DNA from: Cyclaneusma minus
Taxonomy: Eukaryota > Ascomycota > Leotiomycetes > Marthamycetales > Marthamycetaceae
Assembly: GCA_037179335.1 (NCBI GenBank)
Contig: JAKZHN010000002.1
Span: 992,001 to 1,056,000 of the forward strand
Reading direction: 5' to 3'
Length of the DNA: 64,000 nucleotides
In this document: positions 10,916 through 22,117 of the stretch, one piece after another
Position numbering within the stretch: position 1 is the stretch's first letter
How the letters are laid out: the number at the start of each line of letters is the position of its first letter
Position numbers and translations under genes: made by a program
The notes under the pieces: generated by a model
Told to the model about the DNA's origin: nothing
The model's database searches: none
The model's input: only the letters and a program-made list of their open reading frames with translations

Positions 10916-13900
10916 TCAGCGCCTTCCACCCCCGACAGGTGCAACAACGTCGACCATCCAACAAAGCAACTCCCACACCAACCCCGCAACCAGCGTTCCC
11001 GTCGTCTGCGCCCCATTATCATAAACTGGGCTAAACTCGACCACATCCGCTCCCACAATCCTTACACCCGCTTTCGCCAATCCCCTAAGTATACCAAAGA
11101 CTTCACGAGTCGTCCAGCCGCCTGGCTCCATGGTGCCTGTAGCGGGTGCATAGGTGGGATCGAGGACGTCTGTGTCTATCGAGACGTAGACTAAAGGACC
11201 CTGCGAAGACTTGAAGCCTTGAGTGGATTCTGAGTTGGTGGACGGAGAGGTATGGCCGATACGAGTCAGGATGGCATCAACAACACCATCGATGCCGAGT
11301 TTGTCAATGGCGGAAGCGCGGAGGAAGGAGAAGCCGCAACGAGCGTCGTTGATGAGGTCGTAGGAACGGTCGAAGAGCTCGGTGCGGGTGCCGAGGTGCA
11401 TGCTCGTGTTTGGGGAGATGAGGCCTTCGTGGGCGGCGATGTGAAGCATAGTGCCATGGTTCAGGGAGGTGGGCGTACCGCCTAGTTGAACGGGATCCCA
11501 GCTGTTTGGAGTGTGAGCGACTTGTGTTAGAGGAGTGAATGGCATGGGAAGAGGAAGGAAGACGGAGGAAGAAAGGAGACTGGGAATAGAGGATGAGCAG
11601 GCATTGGCCCGATGGAGGTACTGGAGCATTGCTGGACTACATCTCGCATTCTTCTTTCCACAGCTTCGCAATCCGCGCTAACGAACTGCCAGCCAGAAGT
11701 TAACTCGGTCGCCCGCACGCCTCGATCCTTCTTCCACCACCCTCTTCCTCGCAACGTCCTTCATTCTCAAGCATCGCAAGTCCTTCGTCACAAGTCAACT
11801 CCTTCAGTCTACTTCGATCACCCTTTCAAGCACTCGTGTTCTTGACGACATCTACCTTCCAGTCCTCGAGGGTGCTCCGACTGGCGGCCAGTTCTCCGAC
11901 AACGGTACCAAAATGTCCTCCCTCCCAAGGTATGAACAGTGCTATGCAAGGCAAACAAGCTACTGGCGCTGGCGACTTCGCCGCACCTACTCCCTTACAA
12001 GACCAGGTCGACAAGCATACAGAACAGACTGTCGCTTCCACTGGGGAGATGTGAGGACCACCCTTTGGCCAAGGAGGGGACAGTTGGGGAAGGAGAAAAA
12101 GACAGAAGCACAAAGAAAGAGAGACGTACGTGTCAAGATGGGAGTCAAAGTGTAGAACTGTTAACGGTCCGTATTTAGGATACAGGGCCCTCAGGATCGG
12201 CAGGGCTGTTTTCACACGTCTTATCAGCATAGCAATGAAATCCTCCTACTATTTCCCATGATCAAATCACGATGTTTCACAACAAACGGAGGCAGGAAGT
12301 GAACAGATGGCACCTACTGATCGTATGATCGCCTCCTATGTTGATCAATCTCACGTTCTCAGCCACTGACGAGTTCTTCGCTGTCACTGCGTTGATTGCC
12401 CGCCAGCCGTCTTCCAGCTCATGGATTGCTTGCATCTTTTCAAAGGGGGTGTTTGAGAGGTCTCCGCAGTCGACAACGGTTGCCCAGTCTTGGAGTGGGT
12501 TGAGTGTGCCATGGTCCGTACTATGTTACAGGAGATGGAAGTCAGCTTCACGTACTCCTGAATCACGGAATCATGATCTCTGAACACATGCTCATATCTT
12601 CAGAAGCGATCAGGTCCCTTGCCTCGTGGCATGAGTGGGCTTGAGGCGAGCCTCACTTGGCTCGGCTCACGTTTGAGGCGGTCGCTTGATTGCCGACAAA
12701 TTTCCACTGTACCGTCAGCCTATCACTAGACAGTCAGTCTCTTCCTCGTGATCTATTCACTTTCACATCTTCGACACACAGCATGGCACTATCACGCCTT
12801 CGATCCTCGAAGAGCAAACTGCTTGCTGGGCGATCGATCGTGCAGTTCATATTCACCTCCCCAGAACAAACAGAGATTACAGGGAAGATCGACAAGAAGG
12901 ATACAATGAAAAGGAGGCAACGTGGAGAAGAAGTAGCTTGAAGAAGAGCAGTGGTTCCGCTGGCGACAAAGGTGCCTTTGACAAATAGAGTCCTCATCAT
13001 GCGACCATTTATGGCGTATCGTTCATGACATGATCGTGGTTGGGCTCTAGTTTGTGAGAGAGAGTTGTCAGAAAGTCCTGGGAGATGGTATTTGAACCAA
13101 GGCGGTACCTGTTGTACAGGTGGCTTCCGAAGAACCCAGCGAGTCAGCGCGCTACAAGGCAATGCTGAAGGCAAGCCCGTAGTACTCAATATTCGCATGA
13201 AGGTACCAGAAGCCAAGGGCAGTGCAGTGCAGGAAGCTGTCGTGAGTCCAGTATCACTGGTTCACTCAGCCATGGCGAACATGTCCGAAGTCTTTCGGAT
13301 CTCCAGAGTCTTCCGGACCTCCAGGCATCTGGCAACAGAGTGGCGCTGCCGCTCAAGGCGTTCATGATGAGCATGAGCCTTCAAGGCTCTGGCAGTCAGG
13401 GTGTCGCATCTTCGTGTAGTCAACGCCTTCTCCTCGACCGGCTCTTGAACTGTCTCCTTGACGGGCTCTTGGTCTCCTGAAAAAGCTACCTAAGCTACTG
13501 GTCGAATCTTTCTTGGCCAGCGTGGGTCTGGTCTTAATGATATCCTTGGGCTTCTTGGCGCGAGGAGCAGGCGACATGTCGCCGACCTTACGCTTCTTGT
13601 GGTCCAGGGCTTTGTGCAAGTCGCCGACACCTTTTTTGGGCATCAGCTGGCTGTTGACAGAGCGGCTGGATGGCGTTGGCGAAGGTGCCCATCGTGGACA
13701 GCTTTGACAAGAGGCCGCTTGAAGCAGATGCGGCGTGAAGCGGAGGCGACTGGAGGAACCGAAAGCTTCCTCGCTAATGGCGTTGCCAGCCGCTGGAGAC
13801 CATATCCATGATTACTCTCAGTCACAAAGTCTTGAAACTTCCCAAACGCCGCGTCAAGGAAGACGAGAAGGGGATCCAGAGCCGTCCTACGGATCGCCGC

Positions 13901-15088
13901 TTCTGGCGTTGCGAGCCGCTGAAGACCACACCCGCGATCTCTTCTATCAGAAGTGGAGACTTCAAACGCTTCGTGCGTAGTCAGTCACAGCAATACTCGC
14001 CGTCTCCCGCATAGCATAGAAGACAATCCCAGCGGCCGTCCCCCAACCAATACCAAGATCGCCCATTGCAAGGTGGCCGCCAACCGGGGTACCTGGCGGC
14101 TTTGCAGAGACGCTGTCAGCGTGAAGCAGCACGAGAAGCCGAGGCCAACGATGCCCGCAATCGTATTGCTTCGTGTAGTCTGTCACAGCAACCCTCGCCT
14201 TCTCCCACACAGGGTAGAGCGTCGTCTTTGCCACAGTCCGCAGCGAGATTCGGTATATTTGCCAACTCAGCCTTCGCAGCACATGTTCCCTTCAGCCTCT
14301 TCGTCCTCCTGGAGCAACAGCTGTCTTACGCTGTGTCGGAGCAAAACAAGGGGGCCAGATCGACAGCTGTCTTACGCATCCCCCAAGCAACATGGAACTG
14401 ACCAGCTGGAACAAACTTCGACACGAGCAGCAAGTTTTCATATAAGAAACAATCTCCCGTAAATCCTGTCACTAACAAGGATCACGCAAGGCCAGTCATA
14501 AGGCTTGAACGTCAAAGCATCTGGGAACAGCACAAACAAACATAACGTCAAGTGACAATGAAAGAAGTCTACTCACGACCAACCCGCAGGTCCACTCAAC
14601 CTCCTCCCCCCAGCTCTCGCCCCCTCAGGCCCAAACCTAGCTCCTGGCCTATAAGAAACACCCAAGTCGAATGGGGCGCCCACAATGCCGATATCGAAGC
14701 CGCCGGCTGCTTGGACGTCTGTTTTGTTTACGCAGTTGACCCATGGTAGGTGGGCGAATGTGGGGATGCCGTCGTGTGTTGTGCCGAGACGGGCTCTTTC
14801 TTGTGTTGAGTGCGAGAAGTGTTGATGATGAGGAGATGAAGAGGGGATGTGAATGTTGTAGGGGGTAAGGAGGGGAGGAAGAGATGGTGGGGGCGTGAGT
14901 GACGAGAGAAGGTGTGGAGGACGGGGGGTGAAGAGTGAGAGGACGGGAGAGGAGGCGTAGAAGGTCCCGGGGAGAGAGGGGAGAGATGCCGACTGATGAT
15001 TCAGGGGCTGCTGGGTGCCGCCGGATGAAGCAGATACGAGGAGTAAGAGATATGCAGAGATGGAGAGGAGAGAGGTTGATCGAAGCAT
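10916..15088 (-). CDS. Agmatinase-type ureohydrolase with signal peptide, four exons
   Basis: Exons: 14577-15088, 12318-12520, 12130-12205 and 10916-11501. Donors are GTGAGT, GTAGGT and GTACGT; acceptors are CATAG, AACAG and AACAG. All phases join to 458 residues. The chosen ATG (15086-15088) opens a signal peptide (MLRSTSLLSISAYLLLLVSA); the frame is open further upstream. After a Pro/Ser-rich linker the catalytic domain starts at GFDIGIVGAPFDLGVSYRPG and RFGPEGAR. All manganese-ligand motifs are present: GGDHT (exon 2), HFDSHLD (exon 3), SIDTDVLDP (exon 4), plus TMEPGGW, a conserved region of the fold, and the helix ADVVEFSPVYD. The family hydrolyses guanidino compounds such as agmatine to an amine and urea. 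A secreted or vacuolar form is known among fungal homologues; substrate cannot be fixed from sequence. Introns 1 (2056 bp) and 3 (628 bp) are very long for a fungus. Confidence 0.88.
11932..12054 (+). CDS. Possible small gene nested antisense in agmatinase intron 3
   Basis: A plus-strand frame of 40 codons (ATG at 11932) reads MNSAMQGKQATGAGDFAAPT and continues PLQDQVDKH...ASTGEM. Its composition is protein-like rather than random, and the preceding 150 bases are pyrimidine-rich like a fungal 5' leader. A second ATG at 11913 in another frame reads MSSLP, so a short intron or an indel could extend the protein. It lies wholly inside the 628 bp intron 3 of the minus-strand agmatinase, which would explain why that intron is so long. 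I do not recognise a named family; it could also be chance. Confidence 0.35.
   Translation: MNSAMQGKQATGAGDFAAPTPLQDQVDKHTEQTVASTGEM
12521..14576 (-). other. Unusually long agmatinase intron 1 with decayed sequence
   Basis: The intron is 2056 bases, bounded by GTGAGT at 14576 and CATAG at 12521-12525, with a CTGAC branch-like sequence just before the acceptor. It contains several short frames (for example 13362-13643 minus, basic, with KKRKVGD) but no recognisable domain, plus internal degenerate repeats at 13.75-14.22 kb. Because both splice junctions join in phase into a conserved ureohydrolase, the inner sequence is best read as inserted material that decayed after insertion. Confidence 0.55.
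13755..14225. repeat. Imperfect internal repeats inside intron 1
   Basis: GGCGTTGCCAGCCGCTGGAG at 13778 recurs as GGCGTTGCGAGCCGCTGAAG at about 13909, a period near 132 bases. A second pair is GCTTCGTGTAGTCTGTCACA at about 14168 and the related GTGCGTAGTCAGTCACAGCA at about 13973, each followed by a run ending in CTCGCC-TCTCCC. The repeats are old and drifted. Confidence 0.5.
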
Positions 15089-15449
15089 TATTTCGAGATT
15101 TCTGTAAGTCAAGTATTCAAAGACAAGAGGACTGAATAAATGGAGCGGAGTTCCAGGCAAAGATGAGGTCATGAGAAGGGTGGCAGTTGTCGCAATTTGG
15201 AATGGAAAGGAAGAGTCTGAGTCTGAGATAACTTTCCACACAGGTATTAGGGAACGGTGATGAGTTCGGAGAAGAGATCAAGAGAAACCATAGTTGACCC
15301 AGGCCATTTACGACGTTCAACGTTCAATCAAGCAGTCCTGCTATCTCGCATGAAGGTTTAGCAATACGACATTGTCACACCCCCGCCTTTCCTTGTCGGG
15401 TTTTGAAGGGGCACGGACCACAACCACAGCCACATGGTGGCTGTGGTGG

Positions 15450-15960
15450 CTGAAGTTCCCTCTTTCCTCTCGCAAAATTTTGTCGCACATCGAGCAGTGT
15501 GAAATTCCCAGCACACCGGTCCAACAAATGCAACCATCCGCATCCCACGAATGAGATACCACGATTTCGAAGAAGATGAGCTTTGTCGCGCATCGACGAG
15601 TTCCCTTATCACTCGCTTACCAGACTGTCGGGATTCTGTGTGCCACCTTGACTACAGAGAGTTTGAAACCCAACGAGTGAGATACTCGCGACTCCCGCGA
15701 GCTGGACCTGGTTCAGTTGGCTCAGACAAGTGAATTCAAGGGAATCCAAGGATCAGGCCAACGAATGAAGGCTTCACCGCTTGCTCTCCTCAGCAACTTT
15801 GAAGAGCAACAGCTTTTGTCGCACGTCGAGGTACTCGGCCCGGGAAATGCCTCGACGCAGGCGAAGCAATCAAGCATAACGGTATAGGGAACACCTCAGC
15901 GGCTCTGAAGACCGAAGGTTTTGTCGCATGTTGAAGTCCTGCGGTGTCCAGGCGAACGAA
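15450..15960. repeat. Degenerate repeat array around a TTTTGTCGCACATCGAG motif
   Basis: Related copies occur at about 15476 (ATTTTGTCGCACATCGAGCA), 15580 (GCTTTGTCGCGCATCGACGA), 15814 (GCTTTTGTCGCACGTCGAGG) and 15919 (GGTTTTGTCGCATGTTGAAG). An inverted relative lies at about 16020 (ATCGATGTGCGACAAACG). Spacing is about 105, 233 and 105 bases. Three copies are preceded by a GAAGA-containing stretch and several are followed by an AACGAATGA-like stretch about 70-110 bases later. Confidence 0.5.
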
Positions 15961-18900
15961 TAAACACGGAGTCTCCATCCAGGAGTGGTCAGTGACCGGT
16001 CGGCCAGGCTGCTTCTGGTCATCGATGTGCGACAAACGTCGCTTGCCCTGTCGTCGGGAAAATGCGACCTACCGCAGGCTGGTCCTGTCGCCTAGTCTTG
16101 ACCCTTTGCGGGTGTTCCAGATAGCTCAAAGGAAACAGAGCGTTGTTGAAGCGCCCATGCGTTGGACACCAGACTTGAGGAGAATCGGTAGCCAAGTCCA
16201 GCTCGAGACCGCTCAAGCCACCCGGAAACCAAAGAAAGCCATCAACTTTGCCACTTCCACGGCATCAAGAACATCGATTTCGAATATCTCCATGGACGAA
16301 GAGCAAGCTGGTGCGACGTGGTTTGTTATCCAAGATGCATATGCCACGATTCTAATCACTCCAGCTTCTCGTCACCAGCACACCGGAGGGCGGGGGGTCA
16401 CGGCTTTTGTTGCGTCTACAGCGCTCCGCTCACTTTCTTATCATCACCCAGATCATGAGACTGCAGCAAGTTTTCGAGCTGCATTGGGGGCACTCTGGCG
16501 TCCAGACTTTGGCCTAGCCCACTGATCCGGTCGGTCGGTCGACTAGGTCATTCTTCGACGTGTCGCCGTGTGTCGTCGATTCGTTATGCCACCGAATGTA
16601 AACTATTCGCTGCATGATTTTAGAAGCCGGACTGGACTTCCGACTTCGACTTGAGCTCAGAGCTATGAGGTAGGTTGGCTATTGCGGCTCAGCCTCAGAT
16701 TTTCCTCTCTTTTTTCTTTCCATCCTGAGAGTTTGGGCGTTATTTAGCGCGAGTTCCAGCGAGAGTCCCAGGATTTTTTTTGACAGCTAGACGGTGCGAG
16801 AGTTTGTGAAAATTTTCTCTCTTTTTTATGTATGTCTGGATGCATATGTGGCATTTTGATGCTCAGGGTCTCGGGGCGTTGCAGAGAGCTCCCTAAGATA
16901 TGTTTTTTTCCCCCCTCCTGAGAGTTTCCGGCCGGAGGTCTATTGTCCGCTGAGCTATGACGAGGGGGTCTGGACTCTGGACCACGACCATGGATTTGGG
17001 ACAGCTGCACGTTGTGTCGGTGAGGTCATTTCGAAAAACCCACACACATTACGCACAGCTTGCGGTGCTGCGACAGTCGACACTCTGAATTGCCTCAAAT
17101 GCTCAGAAGGTCACGGCAGCAGAAGAAAGCCTTGCGACCACAGGAACGGCCACCAATCGGCCAAGTCCCTCCAAGTGGATTAGTGTGATGCCACAAAAGC
17201 AGGGGAAGAGATGCATTCTGCCATTCATCGCCGACATCCTAACAAGCTTACACCACCACGCGGCGATCGGCATACAAACTCGGGCAATGGCGAACAAACA
17301 TCGAAGCCTTCCAGAAGCCTTCCTATACGAGCGTTACGCAAGCAGGGCGTGGGCGGCGGCGGCGAGGCACTGGCAATGTCATATTAATGGGTGGTCATTG
17401 GTTGTCGGAGCCGAGGGTCTCAGTCGAAACTTGATGGTGATAGGCCTGTCACAGCCACATCACAGAGATCTGCGGCTTCCAGGATTGCGGCACAGTCTCA
17501 ATGTTTCGGAGAATGCAATTGTGACATCTGACAAGACGGGAGATGGCCGAGATAAGACCAGGCTCCCAGGCTTGCATCCTCGCAGGGTAGCTCCCGAAGT
17601 CTCCACAGCGGCAGCGACAAACCGGTGTTTGGACATGATGGTGACGACAACTTGATGGAAAGAGTCGCGAGATCGTCCCTGGAGACGAGACCGATGCGAA
17701 GCGCGACGTCGCATCACTGCTGGATTGGAAAAGTTATCATCGGGTGTGTGGATGTCGACGACGATGCCGTGGGCGCTAGAACGGCGGATGGAAGCTTTAG
17801 AAGGATGCGATGCGAGCATGCTAACAGGGAAGCAGGCTCTTCAATGATGCTGAGTCGCCGATCTTCCGGACCCTGCAGGGTAAGACATGGTATGTGGACA
17901 CAACTAACAAGGCTTCCAGGGTCGAGATGATTGAAGCGGGTGTGCTACTTCGTGTTGCAGGCAGCGACCTGGCAGGAGTTGAGAAGGCAGAGAGAGAGGC
18001 TCAACTTACAAAAAGGCAGTTCAAGGCACCTCAATCAACCCCAAGGCTGAGCGACAGAGGCTCGTTCTCCGTAATCCGTATTCCAATCAATCCAACCAGA
18101 AAAGTCAAGTGACATCGGATGCTATTTCACCAGCCTCGAATCACGATGCACAAACGCAGCCCCTCGAGGCTCCTCCACCCGACTCTCACAGCATGCTACA
18201 ACCACCACAAGGGCCAAGCCCCGACATGTCTCGAAGGCACAGAATAATGGCGCTCTCTGCTAACGCCACCTGATGTCAAAGGCCTTATGATTTGCGATAC
18301 ATCGACAGCCATTGGCCCAGCGCACGTGCCAGCTGCTTATCTATGGGGAAACTCGGCCATTCCGGCGGGTTTCGTTCCCCAGAAATGTCGCTCCGCTGGG
18401 AACGGACGCAAATGGAATTCTGCGTTGTCATTATTTCCAAGAACGGCACGCAATGTTTCCTGAAGCAGATAGGCTGTTTTCCGGCGATGGATGGTATCTA
18501 GCAGGGCTGAGTGATGATAGCAAGCAAGCTCCTGCATGCATGTCTTGCAAAGCCATATGAGAAATGTCTCAGACCTCGACTCTGCCCCGCGATGCTTGGC
18601 GGAAAATACAACCGTCAATACTGCCTGCATGGACACGACAAGACTACTGCGGCCGAAAGGGAGAACACACAACCGGACAGCCTTCCGATGTCCGATGAGT
18701 ACAACACTCAACCAACAGCTTCGATACCAACAGAACATGAAGCGGCAAGTCACACAGCCAAGTATGTGGTCGAGAGCTGCGGTGTGGCCTGTCGACATAA
18801 GCCACTGTGCAAGGGAAGCCTTCGAGGAAACACGACGGAAGAAACGGTGCGAGCATGGAAGTGCTCAAAGTCAATTCGCTGGCACAACTCTATTCCCAAT

Positions 18901-19273
18901 TACCCAGCCACGCGACCTATACCACATTAATGCTGCATTAATATAGCGTGATATAACATCCACGGCACGCCGTTTTGGGGACTGCCTTTGTCCCACTTAG
19001 TCGACTCCACATCTCCTGCGGCCCTGCTTATCTGCAAAGAGTACGCGCATGCGGGCGAGGTCTATCGAGTGCGACGTCAATTCCGAGCTTCCAGCTCTTT
19101 GTTCTACTGGTCCCGAGATAGCCTGGAGGAGGAAGCACCGCCGAAAGGCTATCTGCTACCACCCGCTTTTTCCCTGCCTACTAGTATCTCTGCCTGGTCC
19201 TTGTCTACTACATAAGTAACCCGCAGCCCTACGTGCGCGACCTCTTCCCGACACCTCCATTGTTCCTTTGTAT

Positions 19274-19288
19274 ACCATATATATATCG
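19274..19288 (+). promoter_or_regulatory. TATA-like element upstream of the permease
   Basis: The sequence accatatatatatcg lies about 150 bases before the permease ATG at 19434, a suitable place for a fungal core promoter. This is a pattern match only. Confidence 0.35.
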
Positions 19289-19433
19289 CGGAAGACAATA
19301 GAAGATTGTCTTGCTGCCTATCACCAATATAGGTACACGGCTTCGAAATCGCTCACAACTACCCAGAGAACTGTGAGGAAGCCGACCCCGCATCGTCTCA
19401 TCGGTCGCTATCGACCTTAAACAATCCGCCATC

Positions 19434-21402
19434 ATGGGCGTCATGGATCGTTTTACGACAAAAGAAGCAGTCGGAGAGAAGGAGACTGATATCGAGGCGT
19501 CTCCTTCTCCAGATGTCAACCTTGCGCCGCTGGAGAATGGCGAGGTTTCTCCGCTGAAGCGAAGTCTGAAGGGTCGTCATATGCAGATGATTGCCATCGG
19601 TGGCTCCATTGGTGCTGGTCTCTTCGTCGGTTCAGGAGAATCTCTGAATGCTGGTGGTCCGGCTTCTTTGGTATGATCTCTCGTGACTTCGCTGCTCAGG
19701 GCGACTTACTGATCTGGAATGCAGATTATCGACTTTATTATCATCGGTTTCATGTTGCTGTTTACTGTCAACGCTCTTGGAGAACTCGCTTCGATATATC
19801 CGGTTGCTGGCGCTTTCTACACGTATTCGATACGCTTTATCTCTCCTAGGTCAGTGATAGCAACGAAACAAGAATCTCTTCATTTTCAAGGTTCTCAATA
19901 TAGGCCGATTGCCTCTGGAAATACTCCAAGAGTAAAGCAATGCCTGTATCTGAGAACTCACGTTTTCCCACTCCTCCGGATTACCGCTAACATCTCCACA
20001 GTTGGGGTTTCGCAATGGGCTGGAACTACGCCATGAACTGGCTCGTCGTCCTCCCCTTCGAGCTCACCACGGCCGGCATAACCATCGCCTTCTGGAACGA
20101 CAGCATCAACGTCGGCGTCTGGATCACCGTCTTCCTCGTCGCCATCTGCGCCATCAACATCTTCGGCATCCGCGGCTACGGCGAAGTCGAATTCTTCCTC
20201 GGCTGCATCAAGGTCATCGCCATCATCGGCTTCATCATCCTCGGCATCATCATCGACTGCGGCGGCGTGCCCACCGACAACCGCGGCTACATCGGCTTTG
20301 CCTACTGGGGCACGCCCGGCGCATTCCGCAATGGCTTCAAAGGCTTTTGTTCTGTGTTTGTGACGGCCAGTTTCTCGTTTGGTGGCACGGAGTTGGTGGG
20401 GTTGGCGGCAGCGGAGGCGGCAAATCCGAGGAAGACGCTGCCAAAGGCTACGAAGCAGGTGTTTTGGCGCATTACGCTGTTCTATGTCCTTTCGTTGCTG
20501 CTTCTAGGTCTTATTGTGCCTTCCGACGACTCGCGACTCTCCCAAGCATCTGGCGGAAACACCAAATACTCGCCTTTCGTGCTCTCTTTCCAAATCGCAG
20601 GCATCAAAGCCCTTCCCTCGATCTTCAACGCCGTCATCACCCTCTCCGTCCTCTCCGTCGCCAATTCCTGCAGTTTCGCCTCTACACGTACAATCCAAGC
20701 ATTGTGTGCTAGCGGCATGGGTCCAAAGATCGGCGCACGAGTTGACAAGCACGGAAGACCGTACATTGCACTGATCGTCGTGCTGGCATTCGGTCTACTC
20801 GCCTACATCAACGAAGCCTCATCCGGAAGCACCATTTTCACCTGGCTGCTTGCGCTTTCCGGCCTGTCGAATTTCTTTACTTGGGGTAGTATTTGCTATG
20901 CGCATATTCGATTCCGCTCGAGTTGGAAACAACAAGGTCGTAGTCTCGACGAACTTCCATTTACTGCCAGTATGTTCCCATTCCCATTCCCCCCCTTGGT
21001 TCCATGTACTTTTACTCGTTCAAGCTTGGGAGGAGCCCACAACCTCAAAACTAACCACCCCTTTTTCTCACAGTGTTCGGCGTAATCGGCTCCTATATCG
21101 GCCTCTTCTTCAACATCCTCTGCCTGATCGCGCAATTCTACGTCGCGCTGTTCCCTATCGGCGGCAATCCAGACGCGGAATACTTTTTCGAGTCGTATCT
21201 CGCAGCACCCGTTGTGCTGCTCTTCTGGTTCGGATGGATGATTTGGAAGCGCGATTTTAGGTTGCTGGTGCCGTTGAGAGAGTTTGATTTGGATCATGGG
21301 AGGAGGAGTGTTGATATGAATTTGAAGGAGGAGTTGGATGCTGAGAGGGCGGTGAAGGCGACTTGGCCTTGGTATAAGAGGTGGTGGGATTTCTGGTTCT
21401 AG
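19434..21402 (+). CDS. Fungal amino-acid permease (APC superfamily), complete, four exons
   Basis: Exons: 19434-19670, 19725-19849, 20002-20969 and 21074-21402. All introns are GT-AG and phases join to 552 residues, the usual length of the fungal amino-acid transporter family. The hydrophilic N terminus (about residues 1-45) is followed by the family signature LKGRHMQMIAIGGSIGAGLF at the first membrane helix, SWGFAMGWNYAMNWLVVLPF around helix 3, and FSFGGTELVGLAAAEAANPR plus KTLPKATKQVFWRI. About twelve hydrophobic segments are expected. The tail is basic and aromatic (KATWPWYKRWWDFWF). It imports amino acids with protons across the plasma membrane; the specific substrate cannot be told. It reads as a normal, expressed gene without the damage seen in the paralogue arrays around it. 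Confidence 0.93.
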
Positions 21403-22117
21403 ATTTCTGGGAAATTTTGCTTGTGTTTTGGGGACTTTTGGATATTTTGGGGGGGGTGGAAGGTGGACTTTTGGATACCCTACGAGATGGAAGTGCTCAC
21501 CCGGCTGTTTGGTTCATCACCGATCTCTTTGGATAGGTGGATAAGCAGCGTGTGTGGCAAATTCTCTACACTTATTGCTATATATTACCATCTACCTCTT
21601 GAGCATCTCACCACTCATCAGGTAGATTGAGGGTCTGAGTGGGATCATCGGAAAAGCCAGTCTCGGGGGGTTTGCGTGTATTGTATGCTTGCAGTTTCTA
21701 GATACCTTGGCCGCTTGGCATTAGCTTCCTCAGGAATGACAGTTCCCATCTGAATGATGTCCAGTTCGCCACGCTGATGTTTGCGGCGCCCACGAGCCTG
21801 TGGGTCTTGTGTCACCATACGCCCCACGTGATCGTCTCTGTGGGGACGGCGTGACGTTTGTGGCTCGTGCGTGTGGCTCGTGCGCACGCCACAGTCACTT
21901 TCTGTGCCACGCAGGCTCCACAGCTTTTTCTCAACGTCACGCTTTCATGCCCAAACAAACAATTCCACAAAAGGTCAGATCAACTTTTCCCGGAATCTCC
22001 GAAAGACCACTGACGTCAATCCCTTCAATCCCTTCAATCCATAAGATCTTGTCACGCGGAATTGGAAACAAAACTCCAATCCTTGGACACGGAAGAGAAG
22101 ACTGAAGAGAAGACAAA
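21403..22117. other. Intergenic region between permease and the 22.1 kb gene
   Basis: The first part is presumably the permease 3' untranslated region. There is an E-box-like CACGTG at 21826-21831, and GTGGCTCGTGCG occurs twice in tandem at about 21859-21883. CCCTTCAATC occurs as a direct pair at about 22020-22039. Confidence 0.45.
22011..22018. promoter_or_regulatory. Perfect CRE-type palindrome TGACGTCA
   Basis: TGACGTCA sits about 100 bases upstream of the ATG at 22118. This is the consensus for ATF/CREB-type bZIP factors, which in fungi mediate stress and developmental responses. Binding is inferred only from the sequence. Confidence 0.45.

Larger units (their letters stand above)
15089..19433. 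other. 4.3 kb with no confident gene
   Basis: Many open frames of 60-190 codons overlap on both strands without domains. The longest, 15944-16525 plus (193 codons), is not recognised. A good intron-like stretch occurs at 17883-17929 (GTAAGAC, CTAAC, TTCCAG), but the exons on either side do not join into a long frame in any phase I tried. The region may hold decayed transposon or gene sequence. Confidence 0.4.

Noticed and set aside
13962..14282. Minus-strand frame with GWGTAAGIVFYAMRETA, membrane-like
   Set aside because: It lies in the agmatinase intron, includes two copies of a drifted repeat, and shows no complete domain.
15944..16525. 193-codon plus-strand frame as a gene
   Set aside because: No domain, no clear start context, and its first part overlaps the degenerate repeat array.
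17883..17929. Good intron signals suggesting a gene at 17.6-18.1 kb
   Set aside because: Joining the flanking exons meets a stop after a few codons in the frame that is open upstream; no homologous motif.
20002..20712. Plus-strand 236-codon frame rich in Arg and His
   Set aside because: It is an alternative frame of permease exon 3, which encodes conserved transporter motifs in the other frame.
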